Source of the DNA: Xenophilus aerolatus | GTDB lineage: Bacteria > Pseudomonadota > Gammaproteobacteria > Burkholderiales > Burkholderiaceae_C | Assembly: GCA_030418545.1 (NCBI GenBank) | Contig: QAIB01000002.1 | Location: 186,001-250,000 of the forward strand | DNA length: 64,000 bases | Reading direction: 5' to 3' | Part shown: piece by piece, positions 42,978 through 51,452 of the stretch | Layout: every line of letters starts with the position of its first letter | Numbering within the stretch: the first letter of the stretch is position 1 | Notes under the pieces: generated by a model | The model's database searches: none | Told to the model about the DNA's origin: nothing | Seen by the model: only the letters and a program-made list of their open reading frames with translations | Made by a program: the position numbers and the translations under genes

Positions 42978-44156
42978 TCAGCCGCGGAAGTAGCGGGCCA
43001 GCACGAAGGGCATCTGCGTGACCTCCATCGGCACGGCCTTGCCGCGCACGATCGCGTCGATGCGCGTGCCGGGCTCGGCGTAGGCGGTGGCGACGTAGGC
43101 CATGGCGATCGGGCGGTCGACGGTGGGGCCGAGCAGCCCGCTGGTGACGAGGCCGACGTCGGTGCCCTCGGCGTTGCGCAGCACCGTGCCTTCGCGCACG
43201 GGCACGCGCTCCAGAGCGACCAGGCCGACCCGCTTGCGCTTCAAGGTTTCATGGTCCAGACGGCCTGCAGCCCCCGTGGATGCTGCGAGCTGCGCCATCA
43301 ATTTCGTAGCGCCCGGGAAACCGCCCTCGCGCGCGCCGCCGGCGCGGCGCACCTTCTGGATGGCCCAGGTGAGCGAGGCCTCGACCGGCGTGGTCGTGGG
43401 GTCGAGGTCGTTGCCGTACAGGCACAGGCCGGCCTCGAGCCGCAGCGAGTTGCGCGCGCCCAGGCCGATGGGCTGCACCTCGGGCTGCGCGAGCAGCAGG
43501 CGCGCCAGGCGCTCGGCGTCGGCCGCGGCGACGGAGATCTCGAAACCGTCCTCGCCGGTGTAGCCGCTGCGCGTGGCGAAGGCCGGCACGTCGCCGATCT
43601 TCACCGCGCCGCCGGTCATGAACACGAAGCGCTCGATGCCGGGCGACAGGCGGGCCAGCACCGCGGCGGCCTGCGGGCCCTGCAGCGCGAGCAGCGCATG
43701 CTCGGGCAGGGGCTGGACCTGGCAGCGGTGGCCGATCTTCCGCTGGATGAGCGCGAGGTCGTCTTCCTTGCACGCGCCATTCACGATCAAGAACAGCGAA
43801 TCGTGGCCCTCGTTGAAGAACATCAGGTCGTCGACGATGCCGCCGTCGTCGTTGAGCAGCAGGCCGTAGCGCTGCTTGCCGGGCGCGAGGCCGATCACGT
43901 CGACCGGCATCAGGGTCTCGAGCGCGGCCGCGGCGTCGGGCCCGACCAGCCGCAACTGGCCCATGTGCGAGATGTCGAACAGACCGGCGGCGGTGCGCGT
44001 GTGGCGGTGCTCGGCCATCAGGCCGGCGGGGTATTGCACCGGCATCGAGTAGCCGGCGAAGGGCACCATGCGCGCACCCAGTTCGATATGCAGGGCGTGC
44101 AGCGGCGTCTGGCGCAAGTCGGTGGCGGCGTTGGCGGTATCGGCGGAAGAGGCCAT
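42978..44156 (-). CDS. gcvT: glycine cleavage system aminomethyltransferase, T-protein
   Basis: 392 residues. It transfers the methylene group from lipoylated GcvH to tetrahydrofolate, releasing ammonia. It shows VPFAGYSMPVQYPAG, LFDISHMGQLRLVGPDA, RSGYTGEDGFEISV and RLEAGLCLYGNDLDP, the folate-site motifs. First gene of the gcvTHP operon, preceded by a tandem glycine riboswitch. Length is about 20 longer than the shortest homologues because of the N-terminal extension SSADTANAATDLRQ. Confidence 0.97.
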   Translation of the reverse strand: MASSADTANAATDLRQTPLHALHIELGARMVPFAGYSMPVQYPAGLMAEHRHTRTAAGLFDISHMGQLRLVGPDAAAALETLMPVDVIGLAPGKQRYGLLLNDDGGIVDDLMFFNEGHDSLFLIVNGACKEDDLALIQRKIGHRCQVQPLPEHALLALQGPQAAAVLARLSPGIERFVFMTGGAVKIGDVPAFATRSGYTGEDGFEISVAAADAERLARLLLAQPEVQPIGLGARNSLRLEAGLCLYGNDLDPTTTPVEASLTWAIQKVRRAGGAREGGFPGATKLMAQLAASTGAAGRLDHETLKRKRVGLVALERVPVREGTVLRNAEGTDVGLVTSGLLGPTVDRPIAMAYVATAYAEPGTRIDAIVRGKAVPMEVTQMPFVLARYFRG

Positions 44157-44217
44157 GGCGCAGGTCTCCGGGAACGAGGGCAGTCATCATCCGCGACGCA
44201 AATCGCGGGCCACCCCT

Positions 44218-44425
44218 GCTGTCCCTGGTACCTGAGAGATTCGCCCCAGCGATCGGGGTTTGCTCCTTCGGTGGGGGCCGTCGACACGCGGTCGGGCCCC
44301 GCTCTCCAGCCGGGAACGCCGGCGCTGGCCGGCGTGTCGTCAGTCCTTTTGCCTGAGCGTTCGGAATGGTGCTTCCTGCGCCTTCGGCGGCCCTGCTGCG
44401 GTCGGTGCGCGGGGCTCTCTCCTGA
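44218..44425 (-). ncRNA. tandem glycine riboswitch
   Basis: On the minus strand two glycine aptamers follow each other before gcvT. The first opens with GGAGAGAGCCCCGCG, contains CCGAAGGCGCAGGAAGCACC and closes with CTCAGGCAAAAGGAC. The second opens CTGGAGAGCGGGGC, contains CACCGAAGGAGCAAACCCC and closes AATCTCTCAGGTACCAGGGA. These are the conserved junction sequences of glycine riboswitches. Glycine binding would turn on the gcv operon to use excess glycine. The RNA lies about 60 bases before the gcvT ATG. Confidence 0.93.
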
Positions 44426-44455
44426 CCCGGCCGAGTGTAGTGGATCGGCCGCCGG

Positions 44456-44962
44456 CTACGCCGCCGTTTCCAGCGGCAGCAGCCGCTCGATGCGCTCGCG
44501 CACCGAAGCGGCCCGCTCGGCGCCGGCATGGGCCTCGATGTCGGCGATCATGGTTCGCGCAACGGCGAGCATCGCGTCGCGCTCGCGGGCCTCGCGCAGA
44601 GCGTCGCGCAGGGCATCGGCCTGCGCGGGATCGCGGCGCGCGAACATGCGCTCGCACAGGTCGAACAGGAACATCCGCGTCGTGGCGAGGGAGCGCTTGC
44701 CGTCGAAGGGGTCGGCCGCAACCGGCGCCGCCGGCGCCTCTGGCGCGGGCGCTTGCAGTGCGTGAGCGGCCTGCAGATAGCCGCGCTCGACCAGGGCGCG
44801 CGCGGCACGGCCGGCTTCGTCGCGGCCGCCGAACAGGGGTCCGAAATCGGTGAGCGAATGCCTGCCGTCGGCCATGAGCAGCAGGGCGCGTTCGCGCTGC
44901 GACAGCGAACGCTGGCCAGGGCGCAGTTCGTCGCGCGCCTTGTCGGTCTTGAGAAGCAGCAT
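44456..44962 (-). CDS. conserved hypothetical protein (helical, 168 residues)
   Basis: Cytoplasmic protein of 168 residues, rich in Ala, Arg, Leu and Glu. Around residues 15-65 it has SLSQRERALLLMADGRHSLT and AARALVERGYLQAA, similar to a winged helix-type segment seen in Comamonadaceae regulators. An Ala/Pro linker follows, then a helical C-terminal half. No family function recognised. It lies upstream of the riboswitch on the same strand, with its own coding bias. Confidence 0.72.
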   Translation of the reverse strand: MLLLKTDKARDELRPGQRSLSQRERALLLMADGRHSLTDFGPLFGGRDEAGRAARALVERGYLQAAHALQAPAPEAPAAPVAADPFDGKRSLATTRMFLFDLCERMFARRDPAQADALRDALREARERDAMLAVARTMIADIEAHAGAERAASVRERIERLLPLETAA

Positions 44963-45034
44963 GGGCGGTCAGGAGGATGCCGAGCGCGGCAGCATCCGCC
45001 GCCGCCATGACATCCTCGTGAACGGCCCTGTCGC

Positions 45035-46312
45035 CTACCGCGCGTAGACCAGGTCGCGCAGCCCCAGCGAGATGCCCGGCACGTAGGTGATCACCATCAG
45101 GCAGGCCAGCACCACCAGTACGAAGGGCACCAGCTGCGTGACGATGCGGTCCAGCGAGATGCGCGCCACCGTGCAGGCGGCGAACAGGTTCACCCCGAAG
45201 GGCGGGGTGATCATGCCCAGCGCCAGGTTGACCACCATGATCAGCCCGAAGTGCACCGGGTCGATGCCGAAGTGCTGGGCCACGGGCGCGAGGATGGGCG
45301 CCAGCACGATGATTGCGGCACTGGTCTCGATGAACATGCCGATGACGAACAGCGCGGCGTTGACGCCGAGCAGGAACATCGCGGGCGACTTGAGCACGGA
45401 TTCCAGCCAGTGGCCGATCGCCTCCGGCACGCCCGCGCGCGTGATGAGGAAGGCGAACAGGCCGGCGTTCGCGATCACGAACATGATCACGGCCGACGAG
45501 ATCACCGACTTGCGCAGGATCTTGTACAGGTCGGGCAGCTTGATCTCGCGGTAGATCACCATGCCCACGACCAGCGCGTAGAACACCGCCACGGCCGAGG
45601 CCTCGGTGGGCGTGAAGATGCCGCCGTAGATGCCGCCCAGGATGATGACCGGCATGAGCAGCGCCCAGCCCGCCTGCCAGAGCGCCTTGCCGAAGGGCAT
45701 GCGGCCTTCGCCGTCGTTCTTGCCCCAGCCCTTCCACTTGCAGTAGACCCAGACGAAGAGCATCAGCGCCGCGCTGATGAGGATGCCCGGGCCGAAGCCG
45801 GCAATGAACAGCTCGCCGATCGACACCTCGGCGCTCACGCCGTACAGGATCATCGGGATCGAGGGCGGGATGATCACGCCCAGCTCGGCGCTCGTGGCCT
45901 GCAGCGCGGCCGCATAGCTCGTGGGGTAGCCGTGCTTGATCAGCGCCGGGATCAGGATGGCGCCGATGGCGAAGGTGGTGGCCACCGACGAGCCCGACAC
46001 CGCCGCGAAGATCATGCAGGTGAGCACGCAGGTCATCGGCAGGCCGCCCTGCACGCCGCCCACGATGCTCTTGGCGAATTCGACCAGCCGGCGCGAGATG
46101 CCGCCGGTCTCCATCAGGTTGCCGGCCAGGATGAAGAAGGGAATGGCGGCCAGCGGAAACTTGTTGATCGAGTTGAACATCTCCTTGGCGGAGATCAGCA
46201 TGGGCGCGCCGGTGACCTGCATGCCCAGCACGGAGGCCAGGCCGATCGAGACGGCGACGGATATCGACAGTGCGAAGCACAGCACCATCGTGACGACCAT
46301 CACGGGGGTCAT
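45035..46312 (-). CDS. TRAP transporter large permease subunit (DctM family)
   Basis: A 425-residue integral membrane protein with 12 or more hydrophobic segments. Signatures are AAIPFFILAGNLMETGGISRR, SGSSVATTFAIGAILIPALI, IPPSIPMILYGV and MITPPFGVNLFAAC, all typical of DctM. It carries the transport pathway for carboxylate/sodium symport with the DctQ and DctP subunits encoded upstream. The start at 46312 begins with MTPVMVVTMVL. 85 bp separate it from the DctQ gene. Confidence 0.94.
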   Translation of the reverse strand: MTPVMVVTMVLCFALSISVAVSIGLASVLGMQVTGAPMLISAKEMFNSINKFPLAAIPFFILAGNLMETGGISRRLVEFAKSIVGGVQGGLPMTCVLTCMIFAAVSGSSVATTFAIGAILIPALIKHGYPTSYAAALQATSAELGVIIPPSIPMILYGVSAEVSIGELFIAGFGPGILISAALMLFVWVYCKWKGWGKNDGEGRMPFGKALWQAGWALLMPVIILGGIYGGIFTPTEASAVAVFYALVVGMVIYREIKLPDLYKILRKSVISSAVIMFVIANAGLFAFLITRAGVPEAIGHWLESVLKSPAMFLLGVNAALFVIGMFIETSAAIIVLAPILAPVAQHFGIDPVHFGLIMVVNLALGMITPPFGVNLFAACTVARISLDRIVTQLVPFVLVVLACLMVITYVPGISLGLRDLVYAR

Positions 46313-46397
46313 GCCGTGGCCCCCCAACTCGGCACTTCGTGTCCTCGCCACCCCCCGAGGGGGCGCCGAGTTTGCTTGAGGCGGCTCCGCGCGGCGC

Positions 46398-46892
46398 TCA
46401 TTGCGCAGTCTCCAGTTCCATGCGCTTCGGATCGAGGTAGTTGCCCACGATGCCGATCAGCGAGAAGAGCGCGCCGACCGGAAGCGCCAGGTAGGCCCAG
46501 ACCATCGAGATGCTTTCGAGCCCGGCCATGGACTGCACGCGCCCGCGCATGGCGTAGTCGAAACCCCACCACAGCACGACGAGCATCAATGCCAGCGCGG
46601 CGATGCTGACCACCGCATCGAGCACGCGCTTGATCTTCGGCGGGCTCCAGCGGTAGAGCACGTCCACGCTCACCATCGCGCCCTGGCGGAAGGCCATGGG
46701 GATGCCGAGGAAGACCATCCAGATCAGGCTCACGCGGATCAGGATCTCGCTCCACTCGGCCGGCTGCTCGAGCACGAAGCGCGTGACGATCTGGAACATG
46801 CCCAGCGATGCCGCGATCACCAGCATCAGGCAGGCCAGGGCCATCGAGAGCGCCGTGGTGCGGCGCTCCAGCCCGAGGAACATCTCTTTCAT
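46398..46892 (-). CDS. TRAP transporter small permease subunit (DctQ family)
   Basis: A 164-residue protein with four transmembrane segments and the DctQ signature EWSEILIRVSLIWMVFLGIP followed by FRQGAMVSVDVL. It anchors the large permease DctM and is needed for coupling. The gene lies between the DctP and DctM genes, with a probable terminator between dctP and this gene that could set subunit ratios. Confidence 0.93.
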   Translation of the reverse strand: MKEMFLGLERRTTALSMALACLMLVIAASLGMFQIVTRFVLEQPAEWSEILIRVSLIWMVFLGIPMAFRQGAMVSVDVLYRWSPPKIKRVLDAVVSIAALALMLVVLWWGFDYAMRGRVQSMAGLESISMVWAYLALPVGALFSLIGIVGNYLDPKRMELETAQ

Positions 46893-46911
46893 CTCAACCC
46901 AGTTGTTGCAA

Positions 46912-46944
46912 AGAAAAAAGCCCGCCAGGCCAAGCTGGGCGGGC
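46912..46944 (-). terminator. intrinsic terminator downstream of the DctP gene
   Basis: On the minus strand, GCCCGCCCAGC and GCCTGGCGGGC form a strong GC-rich stem followed directly by six T, a textbook intrinsic terminator. It lies between the receptor and membrane-subunit genes, so partial read-through would make far more receptor than permease, as is usual for TRAP systems. Confidence 0.85.
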
Positions 46945-46951
46945 GCGGGCA

Positions 46952-46968
46952 GCTATCGAAAAGATAGC
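46952..46968. repeat. GCTATC-GAAAA-GATAGC hairpin repeat, copy 1
   Basis: A 17-base hairpin with 6-bp arms and a GAAAA loop, markedly AT-richer than its surroundings. An identical copy occurs at 56248-56264. Both copies are just outside the 3' ends of genes, which suggests a dispersed intergenic repeat family or a 3'-end processing element. Confidence 0.75.
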
Positions 46969-46979
46969 GTGCCGGGCAT

Positions 46980-47951
46980 TCACTTGTAGTCGCGGATCTT
47001 GTCGAGGTTGGCCTTGCCGAAGTCCTTCTCGAACTGGGCGTTGACCGGCGCCAGCGCCGCGACGAACTTCGACTTGTCGACGTTGTCGATCACCGTCATG
47101 CCCTTGGCGCGCAGGTCGGCCACGCCCTTGGCGTCGTCCTCGTCGACGCGTGCACGGTTGGCCTTCACGGCTTCCTTGGCGGCATCGAGGAAGGCCTGCT
47201 GGTCGGCGGGCGCCAGCTTGTCGAACACGCCCTTGTTCATCACGAAGATGCAGGGCGAGTACACGTGGCCGGTGAGCGTGAGGTGCTTCTGCACCTGGTC
47301 GAACTTGGCCGAGATGATCACGGGCAGCGGGTTCTCCTGGCCGTCCACGGTGCCCTGCTGCAGGGCGGTGAACACCTCGGGGAAGGCCATCGGCGTGGTG
47401 ATGATGCCGAAGCCCTTGTAGGCCGCGATGTGCACCGGGTTCTCCATGGTGCGCATCTTCAGGCCCTTGAGGTCGGCGGGCTCCTTCACGTCGCGCTTGC
47501 TGTTGGTCATGTGGCGGAAGCCGTTCTCGGCCCACGCCAGCGCCTTGAAGCCCTTGGCGTCGAACTTCTTGAGCAGGTCCTGACCGATCGGGCCGTCGAG
47601 CACGGCGCGCGCGTGCGCCTTGTCGCGGAACAGGAAAGGCACGTCGAGGATCTTGGTCTCGGGCACGAAGTTCGGCACCGGGCCGGTGGACGAGAAGGCC
47701 AGTTCCTGCGTGCCGAGCTGCACCGCCTCGATCGATTCGCGCTCGCCGCCCAGCGAGCCGTTGTAGAAGGTCTGGACCTTGTAGCGGCCGCTGGTGCGCT
47801 TCTCGACTTCCTTGGCGAAGGTGTCGATGGCCACGCCCTGGTGCGAGTTCTGCGCGGTCGAGATGCTGATCTTCATCGTGGTCTGCGCGATCGCGGCGCA
47901 GGCCATGCCAAAGCCGAGAACCAGGCCGACGGCCAAGCGGTTCAACTTCAT
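46980..47951 (-). CDS. TRAP transporter substrate-binding protein (DctP family)
   Basis: A 323-residue periplasmic receptor. The Sec signal (VGLVLGFGMACAAIAQ) is followed by NSHQGVAIDTFAKEVEKRT, the carboxylate-binding region with KGLKMRTMENPVH (conserved Arg), and FTALQQGTVDGQENPLPVI. DctP proteins capture C4-dicarboxylates, sugar acids or similar. It leads the TRAP gene set and lies 63 bp after the DenD-like dehydrogenase, so a sugar acid such as D-erythronate is a reasonable guess for the ligand. Confidence 0.94.
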   Translation of the reverse strand: MKLNRLAVGLVLGFGMACAAIAQTTMKISISTAQNSHQGVAIDTFAKEVEKRTSGRYKVQTFYNGSLGGERESIEAVQLGTQELAFSSTGPVPNFVPETKILDVPFLFRDKAHARAVLDGPIGQDLLKKFDAKGFKALAWAENGFRHMTNSKRDVKEPADLKGLKMRTMENPVHIAAYKGFGIITTPMAFPEVFTALQQGTVDGQENPLPVIISAKFDQVQKHLTLTGHVYSPCIFVMNKGVFDKLAPADQQAFLDAAKEAVKANRARVDEDDAKGVADLRAKGMTVIDNVDKSKFVAALAPVNAQFEKDFGKANLDKIRDYK

Positions 47952-48014
47952 GGGGTGTCTCCTCGGTGGAAAGTGGCCGCGGCCCAGAACGGGCCGCGGC
48001 AGGCAGGGCGTCGA

Positions 48015-49031
48015 CTATGCCCTGATTGCCAGCTTCACAGCGTCGGGATTTTCACGGACGTAGTCGCGGATCACCTCGTCGAAGGACGTGTCGCTGCCCA
48101 GGCCCAGCGCGCGGGCGCGCGGCGTCTCGAAGCGCCCGGGCCAGGTCTTGACGATGCGCATGATGGCCGGGTCGGGCGTGCGGTCCAGCAGGGCGAGCGC
48201 CTCGGGCCCCGCCACGCGGCCGAGCGCGGCGGCCATCTCGCCCACGGTGGTGGACAGCGAGGGCAGGTTGACCGCGGTGCGCGGGCCCCATTCGGCCTCG
48301 CTCGCCTCGGCGGCGCGCAGGATGCCTTCGATGGTGCGCGCCGGCGAGGCCAGCGCGACGGGCGTGTCGTCGGGCACGGGGCAGGGCGCGCGCACGCCGG
48401 CCAACGGCTCGCGGACCATGCCGCTGAAGAAGCTGGAGGCGGCACCGTTCGGCTTGCCGGGCCGCACGCTCACCGTCATGAGGCGCACGCTGCGCCCGCG
48501 CACGAAGCCCTTGCGGGTGTAGTCGGCCACGAGCTGCTCGCCGATGAACTTCTGGATGCCGTAGCTCGTCTGCGGCGTGGGCAGCGTGTCGTCGCCGATC
48601 ACCGGTGGCAGCGGCTGCGCGGGGGAGTCGCCGAACACGGCGAGCGAACTGGAGAACACCACGACGGGCGCGGTGCCGGCTGCGCGCAGCCGCTCGAGCA
48701 ACGCATGCGTGGCGGCGAAGTTGCTGCGCATGCCGAGGTCGAAGTCGGCTTCGCATTCGCCGCTGACGGCGGCGGCCAGGTGGAAGACCACGTCGGCCCG
48801 CGACCAGAAATCGGCGGCCGGGTCCGCCAGTTGGGCATTCAGGTCGCCGGTGGCCGCGACGATGCGCGCGTCCGCCGCGAGGTCGGCCGGCGCCGGCGCG
48901 CGATCGACCAGCGTGATGCGGGTGACGGGCTGTGCCGCTGCGCCCGCGAGCGCGAGCGATCCGCGCTGCAGCAGGGTGCGCGCGAGCCGTGCGCCGATGA
49001 AGCCGGCGCCGCCGGTGATGACGATGTGCAT
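48015..49031 (-). CDS. denD: D-erythronate dehydrogenase-like NAD-dependent epimerase/dehydratase
   Basis: A 338-residue extended SDR. It begins MHIVITGGAGFIGARLART and has the catalytic YGIQK motif, with the long signature VRLMTVSVRPGKPNGAASSF and GMVREPLAG typical of the DenD group. DenD oxidises D-erythronate at C2 in a four-carbon sugar-acid pathway that ends in dihydroxyacetone phosphate. The downstream kinase, isomerase and decarboxylase genes (DenC/OtnK/OtnI-type) are not present in the window. The gene is on the same strand as, and upstream of, the TRAP transporter. Confidence 0.87.
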   Translation of the reverse strand: MHIVITGGAGFIGARLARTLLQRGSLALAGAAAQPVTRITLVDRAPAPADLAADARIVAATGDLNAQLADPAADFWSRADVVFHLAAAVSGECEADFDLGMRSNFAATHALLERLRAAGTAPVVVFSSSLAVFGDSPAQPLPPVIGDDTLPTPQTSYGIQKFIGEQLVADYTRKGFVRGRSVRLMTVSVRPGKPNGAASSFFSGMVREPLAGVRAPCPVPDDTPVALASPARTIEGILRAAEASEAEWGPRTAVNLPSLSTTVGEMAAALGRVAGPEALALLDRTPDPAIMRIVKTWPGRFETPRARALGLGSDTSFDEVIRDYVRENPDAVKLAIRA

Positions 49032-49119
49032 GGTCTTGTCTCCTGTGGAATCTGTCGAGTCTAGGGCCGGTCCGGCAGCGGGAGGGTCGGGCCCGCAGCG
49101 CCGCCGCGACGCCAACGCA

Positions 49120-49141
49120 AAGGGCGCCCGAAGGCGCCCTT
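49120..49141 (-). terminator. terminator hairpin with UUCG loop after the ETF-QO gene
   Basis: AAGGGCGCC and GGCGCCCTT pair perfectly around TTCG on the minus strand, followed by a short T-run (TTTGCGTTGG). It lies 20 bases past the ETF-QO stop codon, so it probably ends that transcript ahead of denD. Confidence 0.78.
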
Positions 49142-49161
49142 GGTCGGCGGAAGCGTCGCGC

Positions 49162-50862
49162 TTACATCCCCACGTAGTTCGGCCCGCCGCCGCCCTCGGG
49201 CGTGACCCAGACGATGTTCTGCGTCGGGTCCTTGATGTCGCAGGTCTTGCAGTGCACGCAGTTCTGGGCGTTGATCTGCAGGCGCTCCTTGCCGGCATTG
49301 GCCTCGTCGGGCACGAACTCGTAGACGCCGGCGGGGCAGTAGCGCGACTCGGGGCCGGCGTACTCGGGCAGGTTGATGCGCGTAGGCACCGTCGGGTCCT
49401 TGAGCGTCAGGTGCGCCGGCTGGTTCTCTTCGTGGTTGGTGTTGCTGATGAACACCGAGCCCAGGCGGTCGAAGGTGAGCTTGCCGTCGGGCTTGGGGTA
49501 GTCGATCTTCTTGTATTGCGCGGCCGGCTTCAGGCGCGCGTGGTCGGGTTCCTTGCGGTGGATGGTCCACGGGATGTGGCCGCGCAGCAGGAACTGCTCG
49601 ATGCCGTTCATCACGGTGGCCGTGTACAGGCCCTTCTTGAACCAGGTCTTGAAGTTGCGGTCCTTGTACAGCTCGGCGTGCAGCCAGCTCTTCTCGAAAG
49701 CGGCAGGGTAGGCGCTCAGCTCGTCGTGCTGGCGGCCGGAGGTCACGGCGTCGAAGGCGGCCTCGGCGGCCAGCATGCCGGTCTTGATGGCGGCATGGCT
49801 GCCCTTGATGCGGCTCACGTTGAGGTAGCCCGCGTCGCAGCCCACCAGTGCGCCGCCCGGGAACACGGTCTTGGGCAGCGCCAGCAGGCCGCCTGCATTG
49901 ATGGCGCGCGCGCCGTAGCTCAGGCGCTTGGCGGGCTTCAGGCCCTTGTCCTGGCCTTCGAAGTAGTAGCGGATGTTCGGGTGCGTCTTGAAGCGCTGGA
50001 ACTCCTCGAAGGGGCTGATGTAGGGGTTCTGGTAGTCGAGGCCCACCACGTAGCCGACGATGACCTGGTTGTTCTCGGCGTGGTAGAGGAAGGCGCCGCC
50101 GTAGGTGTTCGGGTCCAGCGGCCAGCCGGCCGCGTGCAGCACCAGGCCGGGCTCGTGGCGCGCCGGGTCGATCTCCCACAGCTCCTTGATGCCGATGCCG
50201 TAGCTGGCGGGGTCGCTGTTCGCGTCGAGCTTGAAGCGGCTGATCAGCTGGCGGCCGAGGTTGCCGCGCGCGCCCTCGGCGAAGATCGTGTACTTGGCAT
50301 GCAGTTCCATGCCGAGCTGGAAGTTCTCGGTCGGCTCGCCGTCCTTGCCCACGCCCATGTTGCCCGTGGCCACGCCCTTGACCGAACCGTCCTCGTTGTA
50401 GAGCACCTCGGCGGCGGGAAAGCCCGGGAAGATCTCCACGCCCAGCGCCTCGGCCTGCTGCGCCAGCCAGCGCACCACGTTGCCCAGGCTGATGATGTAG
50501 TTGCCGTGGTTCTGGAAGTTGCCCGGCAGCATGAAGTTGGGCGTGCGCATCGCGCCCTTCTCGGTGAGGAAGAGGAAGGTGTCGGCGGTGACGGGCTGGT
50601 TCAGCGGCGCGCCCTTTTCCTTCCAGTCGGGGATGAGCTCGGTGAGCGCGCGCGGGTCCATGATGGCGCCCGACAGGATGTGCGCGCCGGGCTCGGAGCC
50701 CTTCTCGAGCACGACGACCGAGATCTCCTTGCCTTCCTGTTCGGCCAGTTGCTTGAGGCGGATCGCGGTCGCGAGGCCGCCGGGGCCTGCACCGACGATC
50801 ACCACGTCGTATTCCATGGCTTCGCGGGGACCGAACTGGGCGAGGATTTCGTCTTGGGTCAT
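49162..50862 (-). CDS. electron transfer flavoprotein-ubiquinone oxidoreductase (ETF-QO)
   Basis: 566 residues. N-terminal FAD-binding motif DVVIVGAGPGGLATAIRLKQ, then the quinone-binding and membrane-associated middle region (SPFEEFQRFKTHPNIRYYFE), and C-terminal 4Fe-4S cluster ligands in CVHCKTCDIKDP. It passes electrons from reduced ETF, loaded by acyl-CoA dehydrogenases such as the one at 16178, to ubiquinone. The start at 50862 gives MTQDEILAQFGPREAMEYD, the standard start; longer in-frame starts lie in the divergent promoter region. It diverges from the thioesterase gene. Confidence 0.96.
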   Translation of the reverse strand: MTQDEILAQFGPREAMEYDVVIVGAGPGGLATAIRLKQLAEQEGKEISVVVLEKGSEPGAHILSGAIMDPRALTELIPDWKEKGAPLNQPVTADTFLFLTEKGAMRTPNFMLPGNFQNHGNYIISLGNVVRWLAQQAEALGVEIFPGFPAAEVLYNEDGSVKGVATGNMGVGKDGEPTENFQLGMELHAKYTIFAEGARGNLGRQLISRFKLDANSDPASYGIGIKELWEIDPARHEPGLVLHAAGWPLDPNTYGGAFLYHAENNQVIVGYVVGLDYQNPYISPFEEFQRFKTHPNIRYYFEGQDKGLKPAKRLSYGARAINAGGLLALPKTVFPGGALVGCDAGYLNVSRIKGSHAAIKTGMLAAEAAFDAVTSGRQHDELSAYPAAFEKSWLHAELYKDRNFKTWFKKGLYTATVMNGIEQFLLRGHIPWTIHRKEPDHARLKPAAQYKKIDYPKPDGKLTFDRLGSVFISNTNHEENQPAHLTLKDPTVPTRINLPEYAGPESRYCPAGVYEFVPDEANAGKERLQINAQNCVHCKTCDIKDPTQNIVWVTPEGGGGPNYVGM

Positions 50863-51001
50863 CGGGGGTGTCGCTGATAATGGTTCGAGGCAGGCGTGGG
50901 CCGCCCCGTCGGCGGCCTTGCGCATTCTATTCGGCACCCCCCAGGGGCCGACCCGTCGCCGGTGCGACTCGGCGCGGCCCGCCGCCCCTTTCCGCAGAGC
51001 C

Positions 51002-51430
51002 ATGAAGATCGAGATTCCCGAGACGAAGAAGCTGGTCTACGAGACCGTCATCCCCATCCGCTGGGGCGACATGGACGCGATGGGCCACCTCAACAACGGC
51101 ACCTACTTCCGCTACATGGAAACGGCGCGCATCGACTGGATGCACGCGATCGGCTTCCAGCCCGACCCGGGTGGCGAAGGCATGGTGATCGTCAACGCCT
51201 TCTGCAACTTCTACCGGCAGATCGAATACCCGGGCGACGTGCTGCTGAAGATGTACGTGAGCGATCCGGGCCGCACCACCTTCGAGAGCTGGGCCACCAT
51301 GGCGCGGCGCGATGCGCCCGACGTGATCTGCGCCGCCGGCGGCGCCACGACCATCTGGGTCGACTTCCCGAAGCAGAAGGCCAAGGACCTGCCCGCCTGG
51401 CTGCGCGAGATCGTGTCCGCCGAGGCCTGA
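51002..51430 (+). CDS. acyl-CoA thioesterase (hot-dog fold, 4HBT-type)
   Basis: A 142-residue single-domain thioesterase. The catalytic region is WGDMDAMGHLNNGTYFRYME with the conserved Asp and the GHLNN loop; YRQIEYPGDVLLKMYV and GGATTIWVDFPKQK follow. It hydrolyses acyl-CoA thioesters in the cytoplasm; chain preference is unknown. It diverges from ETF-QO, a link to fatty-acid-like oxidation. Confidence 0.93.
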   Translation: MKIEIPETKKLVYETVIPIRWGDMDAMGHLNNGTYFRYMETARIDWMHAIGFQPDPGGEGMVIVNAFCNFYRQIEYPGDVLLKMYVSDPGRTTFESWATMARRDAPDVICAAGGATTIWVDFPKQKAKDLPAWLREIVSAEA

Positions 51431-51452
51431 GAGGCTGTGGGCGCGGCCGTCG

